Assembly (NCBI RefSeq): GCF_001730285.1
Contig: NZ_MIJZ01000012.1
Span: forward strand, 186,001 to 250,000
Source of the DNA: Enterococcus ureasiticus
GTDB lineage: Bacteria > Bacillota > Bacilli > Lactobacillales > Enterococcaceae
DNA: 64,000 bases
Reading direction: 5' to 3'
Part shown: positions 1 to 9,096 of the stretch, in pieces
How the letters are laid out: each line of letters begins with the position of its first letter
Numbering within the stretch: the stretch's first letter is position 1
Notes under the pieces: generated by a model
Database searches by the model: none
Told to the model about the DNA's origin: nothing
What the model saw: only the letters and a program-made list of their open reading frames with translations
Program-made: the position numbers and the translations under genes

Positions 1-37
1 ATACAATTTTTAACATAATCAACACTCCCTACTCTGC

Positions 38-790
38 CTAGTTAAACAATTTCAATGCAATTCCAACGCCTATGGAGACACACAAAGCAGTGATGAGCGA
101 ATTCAATATTTGACTCCACCCAGAGCTGTAATTTTCATCAAAAAGATAACGGATGCCATTAGATATCGCTACTCCAGGCAATAAAGTGATAATTCCACCA
201 GAAATCAGACTGACTAAATTTAAGTGTGGAAATTTTTTCACCATAAAACAAGCAACTACACTGACAATAAAACTACTCGTCACATTCTTAATAATATGAG
301 AAATAGTTAATCTATCTAAAACAAAAAGTGTATATAATCCTATGATAGCACCTAAAAGTAATGCGCTCAATGAATCGATTAATGTACCACCTAAAATATA
401 ACAAAAGCTTGCGCTACCTAAAACATATGCGACAAACTTCTTTTTAGTAGAGGAAAAATGTTCGGTTTTAATTTCTTTTAATTGTACTTTTGCATCATAA
501 AGAGTAATGACTTTTTCCGAAATATTTCGGGACAAACTATTTAGTCGGTCAATTCGTCCTAACGATACGGGTGATATAGGTACATAACTCACCCGAGCCT
601 TATCAGGTTGATCTATAGTAGAACAAGTTAAGAATATCCTGTCAATGGACACAAAAGCATTAAATCCTTCTAACTCTAATGAATTGGCAAGATGAGCAAT
701 AGTAGATTCAATACGAGAAACTTCCGCCCCATTTTCCAGCATTGCTTTTCCTATATCAAAAATCAAATCAAATTTCTCTTTTTCATCCAT
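38..790 (-). CDS. ThrE/YjjP-type threonine/serine exporter subunit
   Basis: A 250-residue membrane protein of the ThrE N-terminal family (DUF1212, YjjP-like), which exports threonine or serine in partnership with a second small membrane subunit. The soluble N-terminal third carries the family-type stretch GKAMLENGAEVSRIE, and about five hydrophobic segments follow from residue 120 on. The partner subunit (YjjB type) is normally adjacent and would lie beyond the left edge. I chose the ATG at 790, because AGGAGAGGAG lies eight bases upstream of it; the upstream TTG at 796 is too close to that site. Family assignment is good; the substrate is inferred. Confidence 0.85.
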   Translation of the reverse strand: MDEKEKFDLIFDIGKAMLENGAEVSRIESTIAHLANSLELEGFNAFVSIDRIFLTCSTIDQPDKARVSYVPISPVSLGRIDRLNSLSRNISEKVITLYDAKVQLKEIKTEHFSSTKKKFVAYVLGSASFCYILGGTLIDSLSALLLGAIIGLYTLFVLDRLTISHIIKNVTSSFIVSVVACFMVKKFPHLNLVSLISGGIITLLPGVAISNGIRYLFDENYSSGWSQILNSLITALCVSIGVGIALKLFN

Positions 791-877
791 ATACAAAACT
801 CCTCTCCTAATAATAGATATGCTACATCGAATGAATCCGTACTACAAAATGAATTTTACGCTAATTTAACAAAATTG

Positions 878-999
878 AACAGAACTAGCCTATTTTTACC
901 TGTTACTACTTGATAAACCAGTTCAAAATCTCCATCTAAAATAACTATTTGTAAACGTTTGATTCTTGCTATTTCCTAATGATATAGGCTAGTTCTGTT
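878..999. repeat. 16-bp perfect inverted repeat enclosing 90 bp
   Basis: The arms AACAGAACTAGCCTAT (878-893) and ATAGGCTAGTTCTGTT (984-999) are perfect reverse complements, and the right arm is followed by a T-run. The 90 bp between them hold no reading frame. They include a near-match to a CcpA cre (TGTAAACGTTTGAT, 950-963, one mismatch). It could be a tiny non-autonomous element, the remnant of one, or a small structured transcript ending at the T-run. No target-site duplication is evident. Confidence 0.5.
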
Positions 1000-1040
1000 T
1001 TTTATTCAGATGAGTCAAATTATTCTTAGATAAAATAAAA

Positions 1041-1085
1041 CTATGTAAATAGCTTATTTAAAATTAGCTATTTACACAGTTTTTT
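1041..1085. terminator. Bidirectional terminator downstream of the LPXTG gene
   Basis: A 14-bp stem with one mismatch (arms 1041-1054 and 1066-1079) has T-rich runs on both sides. It lies just after the stop of the surface-protein gene on the minus strand. Confidence 0.75.
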
Positions 1086-1101
1086 CTAGCCTTGAAACCT
1101 T

Positions 1102-4100
1102 CTAACTATTTTTGCATAGCTTGAACCAACCAGCAAAAGTTAGCATCATAACGATTAAAATCACTCCAAGTACGCTGTAAAAATGAGTTGCTTTACTTCC
1201 AGTGCGCGGAAGTGTTCTAGTGCTTACATTCCCGTTATCTGAAGGTATTTCAGGTCTTGAAGGTCCATTATTTGAAGGTGTTTCTGGTATCTTTTCTTTT
1301 GGCGTATACGTGTTTGTGATATCAAATCCATCGATTTTCGATGTATAATTCGGTACATCATTTTCGGTCACAGTATAGACAATTTCTTTTCCTTTTTCAT
1401 ATTTTGGTAAATCAGAAAATTCATACTGCCAATTGCCATCTTTTGTAACCTCTTTTGACGCAATCTTTTCACCATTCGCCATTAAATTTACAGTAATAGA
1501 ATCTGGTCTTTCATTATGCTTATTCTGGTCATCTACCCAGTATTTATTTCCAGAAATTTTGATTGTTTCGGGAACATGGATATTAGAAATAATGATTTCC
1601 TCTTTGTTCGTATCATCAATTTCTACGTGATATTTTTCTGGGACATCTATCTCTACAACAGTATATTGAACGTCCTTCCCATAAGCTTTTGCAACCAATC
1701 CTTCCCATATATGGGTCCAATTATTTTGTTCACTCAGCGAAACTGGCTCACCAATAGGCAGGCCATCAGCTTGAAGTTGAACCAAGATTTTTTCTGGTCT
1801 TATACCATCTTGATTGTTACCATCTATCCATTTTTTCACAACCGATATATCCGTCTCACCAGGTGTATATTTATTTACAATGTCCGTTCCATTTACTTCT
1901 GGCGTATAATCTTGAACAGCATCTTCACGGACCGTATAGTTAATTTCTTGTCCTTTATTATTTTTTTGTAAGTTCGTAAAGCTATATGCCCAATTGTCCT
2001 CTTTTGTCACAGTTTTTTTAGCGACTTCATGTCCATCACCATATAAACGGACCACAATTTGGTCTGGTCTTTGTCCTTCTTCATCGTCATTATCGTCCCA
2101 GGTTTTGATCCCATGAATCTCTGTTTCTTCTGGTACATGCATATTTACGATCGTAAATGATTGATCCTCTTTTTTCTCTATTGAAGATTCATATGCTGAG
2201 TCTATTGTAATTTCCTCTACAGAATAGTCAATCACTTTTCCAGATTTTCGTTCATCCAAGTCTTTCCAAGTGCATCTCCATTGATTTTCATTATTTAATT
2301 CAACTGGTTCTCCAACTTTTTCACCATCTGCTAAAAACTGAACATAAATAGATTGAGGTCTCAAACCATCTTGATCCTCATTATCTCGCCACTCTTTCGT
2401 AACATTAATAAATGTTTTTCGGACATTATGCTTATTCACGATGTTTAACTCATTATCTTTTTTTGGTTCTTCTGCAGAAAACTGATAGTTTGGAACTGCT
2501 TTTTCTTTTATTGAATAAACAATATCTTTCCCTTTTTCTTTTTTAGGTAAGCCTATAAATTCATATGTCCAATCGCCGTTTTTATCTGGTTTAACAGTCT
2601 TGGTCTCTACAGGCTCAGGTCTGCCATTGGCTATCAGATGTACTTTAATTTCTGCTGGGCGCATCCCATCCTGGTCGTCATTGTCTTCCCAAATTTTATT
2701 CCCTCGAATTTCAGTTTCTTCTGGTTTATAGTTATTGGTCAAGGTAATTTGGTACTCATTTTCCTTCGTTACTTCTACCTTGTATTTTCCAGGATCACTG
2801 ACTTCTTCTACCGTGTAGTTAATTTTTTGTCCATTTTCACGTTTTTCTAAACCTTCCCAAGTATGATTCCACTCGTTCTTTTCATTTAAAGTGACTGGAT
2901 CACCGATTGTTTTTCCATTTCTTTTCAATTGTACTTGGATCTCATCAGGACGAATCCCATCTTGGTCGTCTTTATCGTTCCATTTTTTTTGTACGCTGAC
3001 CTTAGCAGGGACTGGATTATATTTATTTGTCATATCAAAACCTGAATAAGACACTTCATAATCCTCTACGTCTTGCTCTTTCACTTCGTAATGAATCAAT
3101 TTCCCTTGGTTATTTTTAGGTAGATTGGTAAAAGAATATGACCAATTTTTTAGTGCATTCGTCTCTTGCTTATCAACAAGTTTACCATCCTCATATAATT
3201 CTACTACAATTTTGTTCGGTCGATTTCCCTTTTCATCTTGATTGTCATCCCAAATTTTCTGCCCTCTAACTTCTGTTACTTCCGGCGTATAATGATTTGT
3301 TAAAACAGCTTCATAGTCGCCATCTTTTGTCATTTCTACAGTGTATTTTCCAAGATCACTGACTTCTTCAACCGTGTAATGAATATCCGTTCCATTTTCT
3401 CGCTTTTCTAAACCTTCCCAAGTATGACTCCACTCGTTTTCTTCATTTAGAGTAACCGGATCACCTATTGTTTTATTATTTCCTTTTAGCTGCACTTGAA
3501 TTCCTTTAGGACGAATGCCATCTTGATTGTCTTTATCATCCCAAGTTTTTTTGGCAGAAAATTCTGTCAATTCAGGGCTATAATTATTTGTAATATCGTA
3601 ACCATTATATTCAGGTTGATAATCTGATATAGCTTGTTCTTTGACCGTGTATTCAATTACCTTTCCATTTTCATTTTTTGGTAAATTCGTAAATTCGTAG
3701 GACCAATTTTTTTGAGCCGTTGTTTGTTGTGTATCTACTAATTGATTGTTTGCATATAGTTCGACAACAAGCTCACTAGGACGATTCCCTTTCCTATCGT
3801 TATCATCATTCCAAGATTTTTTTCCTTTTATATCGATTACTTCTGGTGTATGTTTGTTTGTAATAACAACCGAGTTAGTACCATTTCCATTAATTTCTAC
3901 TTCATAGCCAGGAACTGTTGAAAGTTCTTTTACTTCGTATCGAATAACAGTACCATTCTCTTTTTCATTAAGCTCACTCCATGTATATTGCCAATTGTTA
4001 TTCTCATCCAACGTCACAGGATTACCTACGGGCTGATTGTTTCCATATAATTGAACATCAATATTTTTAGAACGAATACCATCTTGGTTTTTTCCATCTT

Positions 4101-5634
4101 CCCACTTTTTCTCAACAGAAATATTAATTTTAGAGTTCTCTTGAAAGTTTTTTACTTCGCCAAGCTCTTTAATATTTTGTGAACCGCCTGAATCTTTGGT
4201 TTCAACTTTAAATTCTATTACTTTAGGATTCTCAGGATCTTGATATCCTTCTGGAGACTTCGTTTCTTCAAAATAATAGTCACCTGTTGTCAACTTATTC
4301 GCAGTGACTACTCCATTAGCATCAGATGTTATGTTTGCTTTTTTTAATGTATAAGTTCCATCAAGTCCTTTTTTGTACAAATCAAATGTAGCTCCTGGAA
4401 GCTTTTCACCAGTATCGCCATCGATTTTTTTAAAGGAAACATCTGAAACTTTCCCATTGATCTCACCTTCTGCTACGTTCCAATCAACCGATTCACTCAA
4501 GGTCCATTTCTCACCTTCAGATCCATCTTTATAGTAAATTTTTACAGTCGCATCATTTTGTAATTGCGTATTTTCTGTTAATAACTCCAATGGTTCAGTA
4601 TCATAATTGATAGCCACTTCATCTAATATCGTATCGTTCTTTATTGCATAATCAAGTTCTTTTTGAATATAGGGCCAAATATTGTAGCTAAATGAACTGC
4701 AATACGTATTTGTATGATCCATCTTTAACTCAACAGTGTTTTCTTTGATTGTCTTATAATCAAAATCAATCGTTTGGAAGAAGGCCTTTTCCCATCCCCA
4801 ATCATCATCTGACCAGTTCTCTTGATACATCGTCATTGAGACAATCTGCTGATCCTTCGGTGAATCTTCTATTACGACACGATCAACCTGGTCAATATTA
4901 TGATCACCTATGGCATCCATTAACCTTCCTATGCCGAGATTAACTTCCCATTCAACAACTCTTTGAGGTAAATCGTATTTACCAGTCACTGGATTATATT
5001 TGATTTTATCCATAACTTCTCCTGATTTAGCCAATGTTTGAGAATCTCCCGCACCAATACCGCCGCCTCCGCCAGGCGAATTATATTCCGGAACATTAAC
5101 AGTGATGTCACCTTCTGGTAAAGGTAATTTAATTATTTCATCCCCTTTGACATAGGTTTGATTTAACTTATAAGCCATCTTAAATAATCCCGACACAGAT
5201 GAATAGTTTTCCACATAATCGGTCGTAAATTCCATATTAATGTAATAACCTTCTGAATCATTTCCCAACACACTTGCTAACGCAACTTCTTCTCCCTCCA
5301 AATCAAATAATGGAAAAGTAAACTGGTTTACAATTTTGAATTCTTTAGGAATAGAGAACGTTAACACATCATTTTGATAAAATGTATTATCCGGAACTTC
5401 CCAATCATATGTTAAATAGTAAACTTCTTCAATTTTCATCGTATCGCCATCATATATTGCTCCACCATCTTGCTTTGTTAGTTTAGATTGAGTAATATAC
5501 TTATCTCCATCATATTTTTCTGCTCCCATCGCCTCTACAAAAGGCATAAAATTTGTTAAGGTAGATACAAAAAGAATAATTGTTAATGTCAAATTACTCA
5601 AATAGCTCAATTTTTTTTTTATTAAAATAGTCAT
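1102..5634 (-). CDS. LPXTG-anchored surface adhesin with ten Cna-B modules
   Basis: A 1510-residue wall-anchored protein. A signal peptide covers about residues 1-38 (without a YSIRK motif). An adhesin-like A region spans about 40-390; it contains the sequence FTTDYVEN, resembling the FTxYV motif of Cna/MSCRAMM domains, and a glycine run near 188-194. A SpaA-type prealbumin-like domain follows (about 398-498), then ten Cna-B repeats of about 94 residues (503-1440). The tail has a Pro-rich linker, the sorting signal LPRTG (1475-1479), a hydrophobic helix and a positively charged end. Each Cna-B module keeps a Lys-Trp start, an internal YTVxE and a closing ITN, the usual Lys/Glu/Asn set for intramolecular isopeptide bonds. 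A GGAGGA site sits six bases before the ATG. No sortase or pilin gene is nearby, so a monomeric adhesin anchored by housekeeping sortase is most likely. The ligand is unknown. Confidence 0.93.
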   Translation of the reverse strand: MTILIKKKLSYLSNLTLTIILFVSTLTNFMPFVEAMGAEKYDGDKYITQSKLTKQDGGAIYDGDTMKIEEVYYLTYDWEVPDNTFYQNDVLTFSIPKEFKIVNQFTFPLFDLEGEEVALASVLGNDSEGYYINMEFTTDYVENYSSVSGLFKMAYKLNQTYVKGDEIIKLPLPEGDITVNVPEYNSPGGGGGIGAGDSQTLAKSGEVMDKIKYNPVTGKYDLPQRVVEWEVNLGIGRLMDAIGDHNIDQVDRVVIEDSPKDQQIVSMTMYQENWSDDDWGWEKAFFQTIDFDYKTIKENTVELKMDHTNTYCSSFSYNIWPYIQKELDYAIKNDTILDEVAINYDTEPLELLTENTQLQNDATVKIYYKDGSEGEKWTLSESVDWNVAEGEINGKVSDVSFKKIDGDTGEKLPGATFDLYKKGLDGTYTLKKANITSDANGVVTANKLTTGDYYFEETKSPEGYQDPENPKVIEFKVETKDSGGSQNIKELGEVKNFQENSKINISVEKKWEDGKNQDGIRSKNIDVQLYGNNQPVGNPVTLDENNNWQYTWSELNEKENGTVIRYEVKELSTVPGYEVEINGNGTNSVVITNKHTPEVIDIKGKKSWNDDNDRKGNRPSELVVELYANNQLVDTQQTTAQKNWSYEFTNLPKNENGKVIEYTVKEQAISDYQPEYNGYDITNNYSPELTEFSAKKTWDDKDNQDGIRPKGIQVQLKGNNKTIGDPVTLNEENEWSHTWEGLEKRENGTDIHYTVEEVSDLGKYTVEMTKDGDYEAVLTNHYTPEVTEVRGQKIWDDNQDEKGNRPNKIVVELYEDGKLVDKQETNALKNWSYSFTNLPKNNQGKLIHYEVKEQDVEDYEVSYSGFDMTNKYNPVPAKVSVQKKWNDKDDQDGIRPDEIQVQLKRNGKTIGDPVTLNEKNEWNHTWEGLEKRENGQKINYTVEEVSDPGKYKVEVTKENEYQITLTNNYKPEETEIRGNKIWEDNDDQDGMRPAEIKVHLIANGRPEPVETKTVKPDKNGDWTYEFIGLPKKEKGKDIVYSIKEKAVPNYQFSAEEPKKDNELNIVNKHNVRKTFINVTKEWRDNEDQDGLRPQSIYVQFLADGEKVGEPVELNNENQWRCTWKDLDERKSGKVIDYSVEEITIDSAYESSIEKKEDQSFTIVNMHVPEETEIHGIKTWDDNDDEEGQRPDQIVVRLYGDGHEVAKKTVTKEDNWAYSFTNLQKNNKGQEINYTVREDAVQDYTPEVNGTDIVNKYTPGETDISVVKKWIDGNNQDGIRPEKILVQLQADGLPIGEPVSLSEQNNWTHIWEGLVAKAYGKDVQYTVVEIDVPEKYHVEIDDTNKEEIIISNIHVPETIKISGNKYWVDDQNKHNERPDSITVNLMANGEKIASKEVTKDGNWQYEFSDLPKYEKGKEIVYTVTENDVPNYTSKIDGFDITNTYTPKEKIPETPSNNGPSRPEIPSDNGNVSTRTLPRTGSKATHFYSVLGVILIVMMLTFAGWFKLCKNS

Positions 5635-5667
5635 ACTGATTCCTCCAATTTTTTAAACATGATTTTT

Positions 5668-5685
5668 TATACGAATAACCGTATA
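5668..5685. promoter_or_regulatory. Small palindrome upstream of the surface-protein gene
   Basis: TATACG and CGTATA face each other across six bases, about 35-50 bases upstream of the adhesin start codon. This is a possible operator or part of the promoter. There is no other support. Confidence 0.25.
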
Positions 5686-6741
5686 TTTTTCCGATATTAG
5701 CCTGATGAAAAAACGAAAAACAACAAATTAAAAAAAGATATTCATTATAAAATGAATTTTTGAACAAAACTTAATGTTTATTCTAGGATCTGTAAAAAAA
5801 AGAAACATTCCTTAAATAAAAAACCTCTACGTTAATATTTATAAAAAAACATTTCTCTCACCCCCCTTCGTTCGACCCTTATATAAAATTAATTAATATA
5901 ACGTAATAAATTTTATACATCGTTTTGTAAAAAAAAAACATCAAAGCACTTTGCTAGTTCTATTAATGTATCAATCGCTAAATTTTGACTAATAACAACT
6001 TTTTAACCTATCACAAAAATGTGATGAAATAAGTTTCAGTTAAATAAAAGAAGAGTTTAGATCTCATCTAAACTCTAACTCAACTAATTTATGCCATTGT
6101 TCTCACTATCATTTTGAACTAACATTCTCTTGCGAAACGTTTACCGTAATAATTTTTTTCATTACTGGCTTGTTTTTTGTCTTCTTGGCTAATATCTTTA
6201 GTGAATCTAAGATAATAGCAGTTTAATTTATCAGACAACTATTTAAAGTAACTATCTGAATTTTTTATAAAATCAAAACTTTACTATAATCGTAAGTGAT
6301 TTTCTTCTACATTTTAAAAGATTTTTAGTACAAGCAATTGCTTTTTGTAATTCAATTTTAACCATCACTTGTGTCATTACTATTCGTAACAACTTTGATT
6401 CCATAATCAAAGACAAACTGATACTGCTTAGATACTAAAGTAAAAATTTGTAAAATATTTTTCTATTCAATTTCCATTGGCTAGCAATTTAAACGGCAAA
6501 TAAAATCACAAAACTTCTTCCCTTCATTAATATATTCCAGTGAAAAGTCCTATACTATAGACTCGTTTAGTTGTTATACATATAACAAAAATCCGCTTAC
6601 AATATATGACTCTGTTAAAAAGCATTCAACTTTTGAATCATCATTTTAACTCGTCGATCATAATCAATTAAATATACTTTAGCCTTTTTCGAAACATACG
6701 TTATAAAATAAAGTAGGCTTTCTCCTCCTAAGAAGATGTTA
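5686..6741. other. AT-rich gap with decayed coding fragments
   Basis: No intact gene is visible. On the minus strand short in-frame stretches look protein-like but are broken by stops and frameshifts. Around 6610-6710 one reads ...VSKKAKVYLIDYDRR... and ends at a stop after KLNAF. Around 6360-6440 another reads ...VSKQYQFVFDYGIK.... They suggest one or more old, heavily decayed genes that I cannot name. A minus-strand hairpin near 6050 may be their terminator. Confidence 0.35.
6040..6076 (-). terminator. Hairpin with T-rich tail, minus strand
   Basis: Arms 6052-6062 and 6066-6076 (GAGTTTAGAT type, 11 bp, three-base loop) are followed on the minus strand by CTTCTTTTATTT. This would terminate transcripts from the decayed region. 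Confidence 0.5.
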
Positions 6742-6798
6742 TAAAAAACAAAATAGTTATAAAAAGTCAATTTATTCTCTAACTCTATAACTATTTTG
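6742..6798 (-). terminator. 13-bp stem terminator, minus strand
   Basis: CAAAATAGTTATA (6749-6761) and its exact complement (6786-6798) form a stem with a 24-base loop, followed on the minus strand by TTTTTT. It closes the transcript coming from the gene relic at 6825-7116 and possibly from the dehydrogenase gene at 7143. Confidence 0.6.
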
Positions 6799-6824
6799 AT
6801 ACAACTATCTAAACACTATTTATA

Positions 6825-7116
6825 TTAAAAAAATTTTCCTTTAGATAATAACTTTTGATTCTTTATTTTTAGCGATATTCTTGATTCTTTAAAAATTTGA
6901 AATTTAGTAGCAAATAATGTTCCTTCTTTTTCAGGCTCTATTGGCTCATCTAGATATTTTCACTAAAAAACACAATTACGATTACTTTATCGTCTAGATA
7001 CCCTTCAATCATTAAATCATTAGCGAACCTAGATACTTTCTCTTATCTTTTTTGATAGAAGCTAAAAAGTTTTTGAACGAACTTGAATACTCATTTAAAT
7101 TGCAAGACAGCATCAT
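6825..7116 (-). pseudogene. Decayed coding relic, identity unknown
   Basis: Three short minus-strand segments in different frames follow one another. First comes a 34-codon piece starting ATGATG at 7116 (motif FLASIKKDKRKYL). A piece reading IEGYLDDKVIVIVFFSENI follows, then a piece starting DEPIEPEKEGTLFATKFQIF that runs to a TAA at 6825. They join into one plausible protein if two frameshifts and stops are ignored, which suggests a pseudogene. I do not recognise the family. Chance similarity to coding sequence in AT-rich DNA is the alternative. Confidence 0.35.
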
Positions 7117-7142
7117 TCAATTCCTCTACATACTAAAATTAG

Positions 7143-8030
7143 CTAGGCAAAGAAACTCCCACCTGTGATCGAATAAACTTGCCCAGTAACATAACTAGCC
7201 TCATTTGAAGCTAAGAATACATAAACAGCAGCTAATTCAGCAGGTTGTCCCGCTCTTCCAATAGATTCTTGTTGTCCAAATTCAGGAATTTTTTCTTGGG
7301 GTTGTCCGCCGCATATTTGCAAAGCTGTCCAAATTGGTCCTGGAGCAACAGTATTTACTCGAATACCAGCAGAAGCTAATTGCGCTGATAAGCCTTTGCT
7401 AAAAGATGTGATAGCTCCTTTTGTTGCAGCATAGTCTAATAAATTTGCACTAGGTTCAGCACTTTGAATTGAAGTTGTTGTAATAATACTGCTGCCTTTT
7501 GGTAAGTAATCTAGCGCTTCTTGCACTGTCCAATACATTGAAATAATATTTGTCATATACGTATCCATGATTTGTTGCGTTGATAAGTCTTTGATGTTCT
7601 CCACAGATTGTTGCATTCCTGCATTAAGAACTAAAATATCCAAGCCATCTAACTCCTTCGCTGCATCATGAACGAGTTTGCGAGTAAATGTTTCTTCTTT
7701 TAAATCACCTGGTAATAAAACTGCTTTACGTCCTTCTGCTTCAATCAACGATTTAACTTCCTTAGCGTCTGCTTCTTCAAAAGGTAAGTAATTGATTGCT
7801 ACATCAGCACCTTCTCTTGCATATGCAATAGCTGCTGCACGTCCAATTCCAGAATCTCCACCTGTGATCAAAGCTTTACGGCCTGCCAATTTACCCGATC
7901 CTTTGTAAGATGTTTCTCCACAGTCAGGTACAGGCGTCATTTTTTGTTGTAACGCAGGTGCTTCTTGTGATTGTTTTTCAAATTTTCCATCGTAGAATCT
8001 TGTTAACGGATTTTCGATTTTTTCTGTCAT
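7143..8030 (-). CDS. SDR-family oxidoreductase, general-stress type
   Basis: A 295-residue short-chain dehydrogenase like the YdaD/YhxC group of Bacillus stress proteins. It has an N-terminal extension of about 50 residues before the Rossmann motif TGGDSGIG (56-63), an NAG motif in LNAGMQQ, and the YxxxK catalytic pair in LDYAATKGA. The family reduces aldehydes or ketones with NAD(P)H, but the substrate here is unknown. AGGAGG lies eight bases before the ATG. It is transcribed alone, upstream of the decayed region. Confidence 0.88.
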   Translation of the reverse strand: MTEKIENPLTRFYDGKFEKQSQEAPALQQKMTPVPDCGETSYKGSGKLAGRKALITGGDSGIGRAAAIAYAREGADVAINYLPFEEADAKEVKSLIEAEGRKAVLLPGDLKEETFTRKLVHDAAKELDGLDILVLNAGMQQSVENIKDLSTQQIMDTYMTNIISMYWTVQEALDYLPKGSSIITTTSIQSAEPSANLLDYAATKGAITSFSKGLSAQLASAGIRVNTVAPGPIWTALQICGGQPQEKIPEFGQQESIGRAGQPAELAAVYVFLASNEASYVTGQVYSITGGSFFA

Positions 8031-8286
8031 CTTGATTCCTCCTATGAATTTGTTGCTAGTTAAAAAGTAAGACCAGCTTACTCTTTTACCCTAATACAAA
8101 TTCTAGCCCCTGACAAATCATCTGTTTTTCTACTAAAGAAGTTTTTATAAAAGTCGGTTTCTTTGGCTTATCGCTTAGAAATCCTTATAATTAACTGTAT
8201 AGAAGGATTTATTTATAAAAAATAGGTCTTAAGATGGATGACAAATTATTTCAGAAACATTACAATATCATTACATCGAGTTTAAA
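8031..8286. other. Upstream gap of the SDR gene
   Basis: The 255 bases between the SDR start and the repeat array contain the SDR promoter region. I see no gene and no clear structure. Confidence 0.4.
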
Positions 8287-8470
8287 GAGCCCGTTCAGCT
8301 TTTATTGGTATCTAGTTTCTCAGACAGGACGAGCCCGATACACTTTTATTTTTATCTAGTTTCACGAGCTAGTCTCTAGGAAAAAAGATAAAATTTACCT
8401 GTGACATAAAGCGTCACAATCATATTTTCCTATTTTTCTGTCGAGACTGGACGAGCCCGATACACTTTTT
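8287..8470. repeat. Imperfect 44-bp tandem repeats before lemA
   Basis: GAGCCCG...CTTTTATT...TATCTAGTTTC starts at 8287 and again at 8331, exactly 44 bp apart. A third partial copy, GAGCCCGATACACTTTTT, starts at 8453. The 20-base core GGACGAGCCCGATACACTTT is identical at 8327 and 8449. A hairpin TGTGAC/GTCACA lies between copies two and three (8400-8417). The array ends a few bases before the lemA ribosome site, so it is likely in the promoter or leader. Function is unknown. Confidence 0.6.
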
Positions 8471-8490
8471 AATTTTAGGAGGAGAAATTT

Positions 8491-9090
8491 ATGAAAAACA
8501 ACAAAACAAGAGTTGGATTGATTGTCTTAATCGTCATTGTTTTAATCGGCGTATTCGGAGTCAGTCAATACAACGGATTAGCAAAGAAAGAACAATCTGT
8601 CGAATCACAATGGAGCCAAGTGGAAAATGTGATGCAGCGTAGAGCCGATCTCGTTCCTAACTTAGTCAACAGCGTTAAAGGTAGCATGCAACAAGAACAA
8701 AAAGTTTTTGGTGATATCGCGAAAGCCCGTGAAGCATATGGTTCAGCTAATAACGATTCTGACAAAATCAAAGCTAGTCAAGAATTAGATCAATCTGTTG
8801 GTACGTTGATCAATGTCATCAATGAAAATTATCCAGAACTGAAATCAAACGATAACGTGCAAACGTTAATGACTCAATTAGAAGGAACGGAAAACCGCAT
8901 TTCGGTTGAACGAAAACGTTACAATGATGTCGTGAAAGAATACAACGAACAAGTGGTTTCTTTCCCTAAAAATATCTTTGCAAATATGATGGGTCTAGGT
9001 AAGAAGGATTACTTTAAAGCTGATCCAACAGCCAGCACTGTGCCTTCTGTGAATTTTGATAATTCTACTAGCACTTCTAGTGGGAAGTGA
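8491..9090 (+). CDS. lemA: LemA family protein
   Basis: A 199-residue LemA protein with one N-terminal membrane helix (about 7-25), followed by the helical LemA domain with the typical stretch SQWSQVENVMQRRADLVPNL. The family sits in the membrane with its helical bundle outside the bilayer; its molecular role is not settled. AGGAGGAG precedes the ATG by about seven bases. It is followed after six bases by the TPM-domain gene, the usual LemA partner, so the two form an operon. Confidence 0.93.
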   Translation: MKNNKTRVGLIVLIVIVLIGVFGVSQYNGLAKKEQSVESQWSQVENVMQRRADLVPNLVNSVKGSMQQEQKVFGDIAKAREAYGSANNDSDKIKASQELDQSVGTLINVINENYPELKSNDNVQTLMTQLEGTENRISVERKRYNDVVKEYNEQVVSFPKNIFANMMGLGKKDYFKADPTASTVPSVNFDNSTSTSSGK

Positions 9091-9096
9091 TGATCG

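Noticed and set aside
1433-2850. Plus-strand open frames of 65-151 codons inside the adhesin gene
   Set aside because: They are antisense shadows of the Cna-B repeats, have no ribosome sites and are rich in unlikely hydrophobic runs.
1300-4150. Periodic repeats that could be taken for a CRISPR array
   Set aside because: The period is about 280 bp and coincides with the protein domain repeats; there are no identical 24-40 bp repeats with unique spacers.
6138-6152. Cre-like GCGAAACGTTTACC in the decayed region
   Set aside because: Spacing does not fit the cre consensus and no gene follows.
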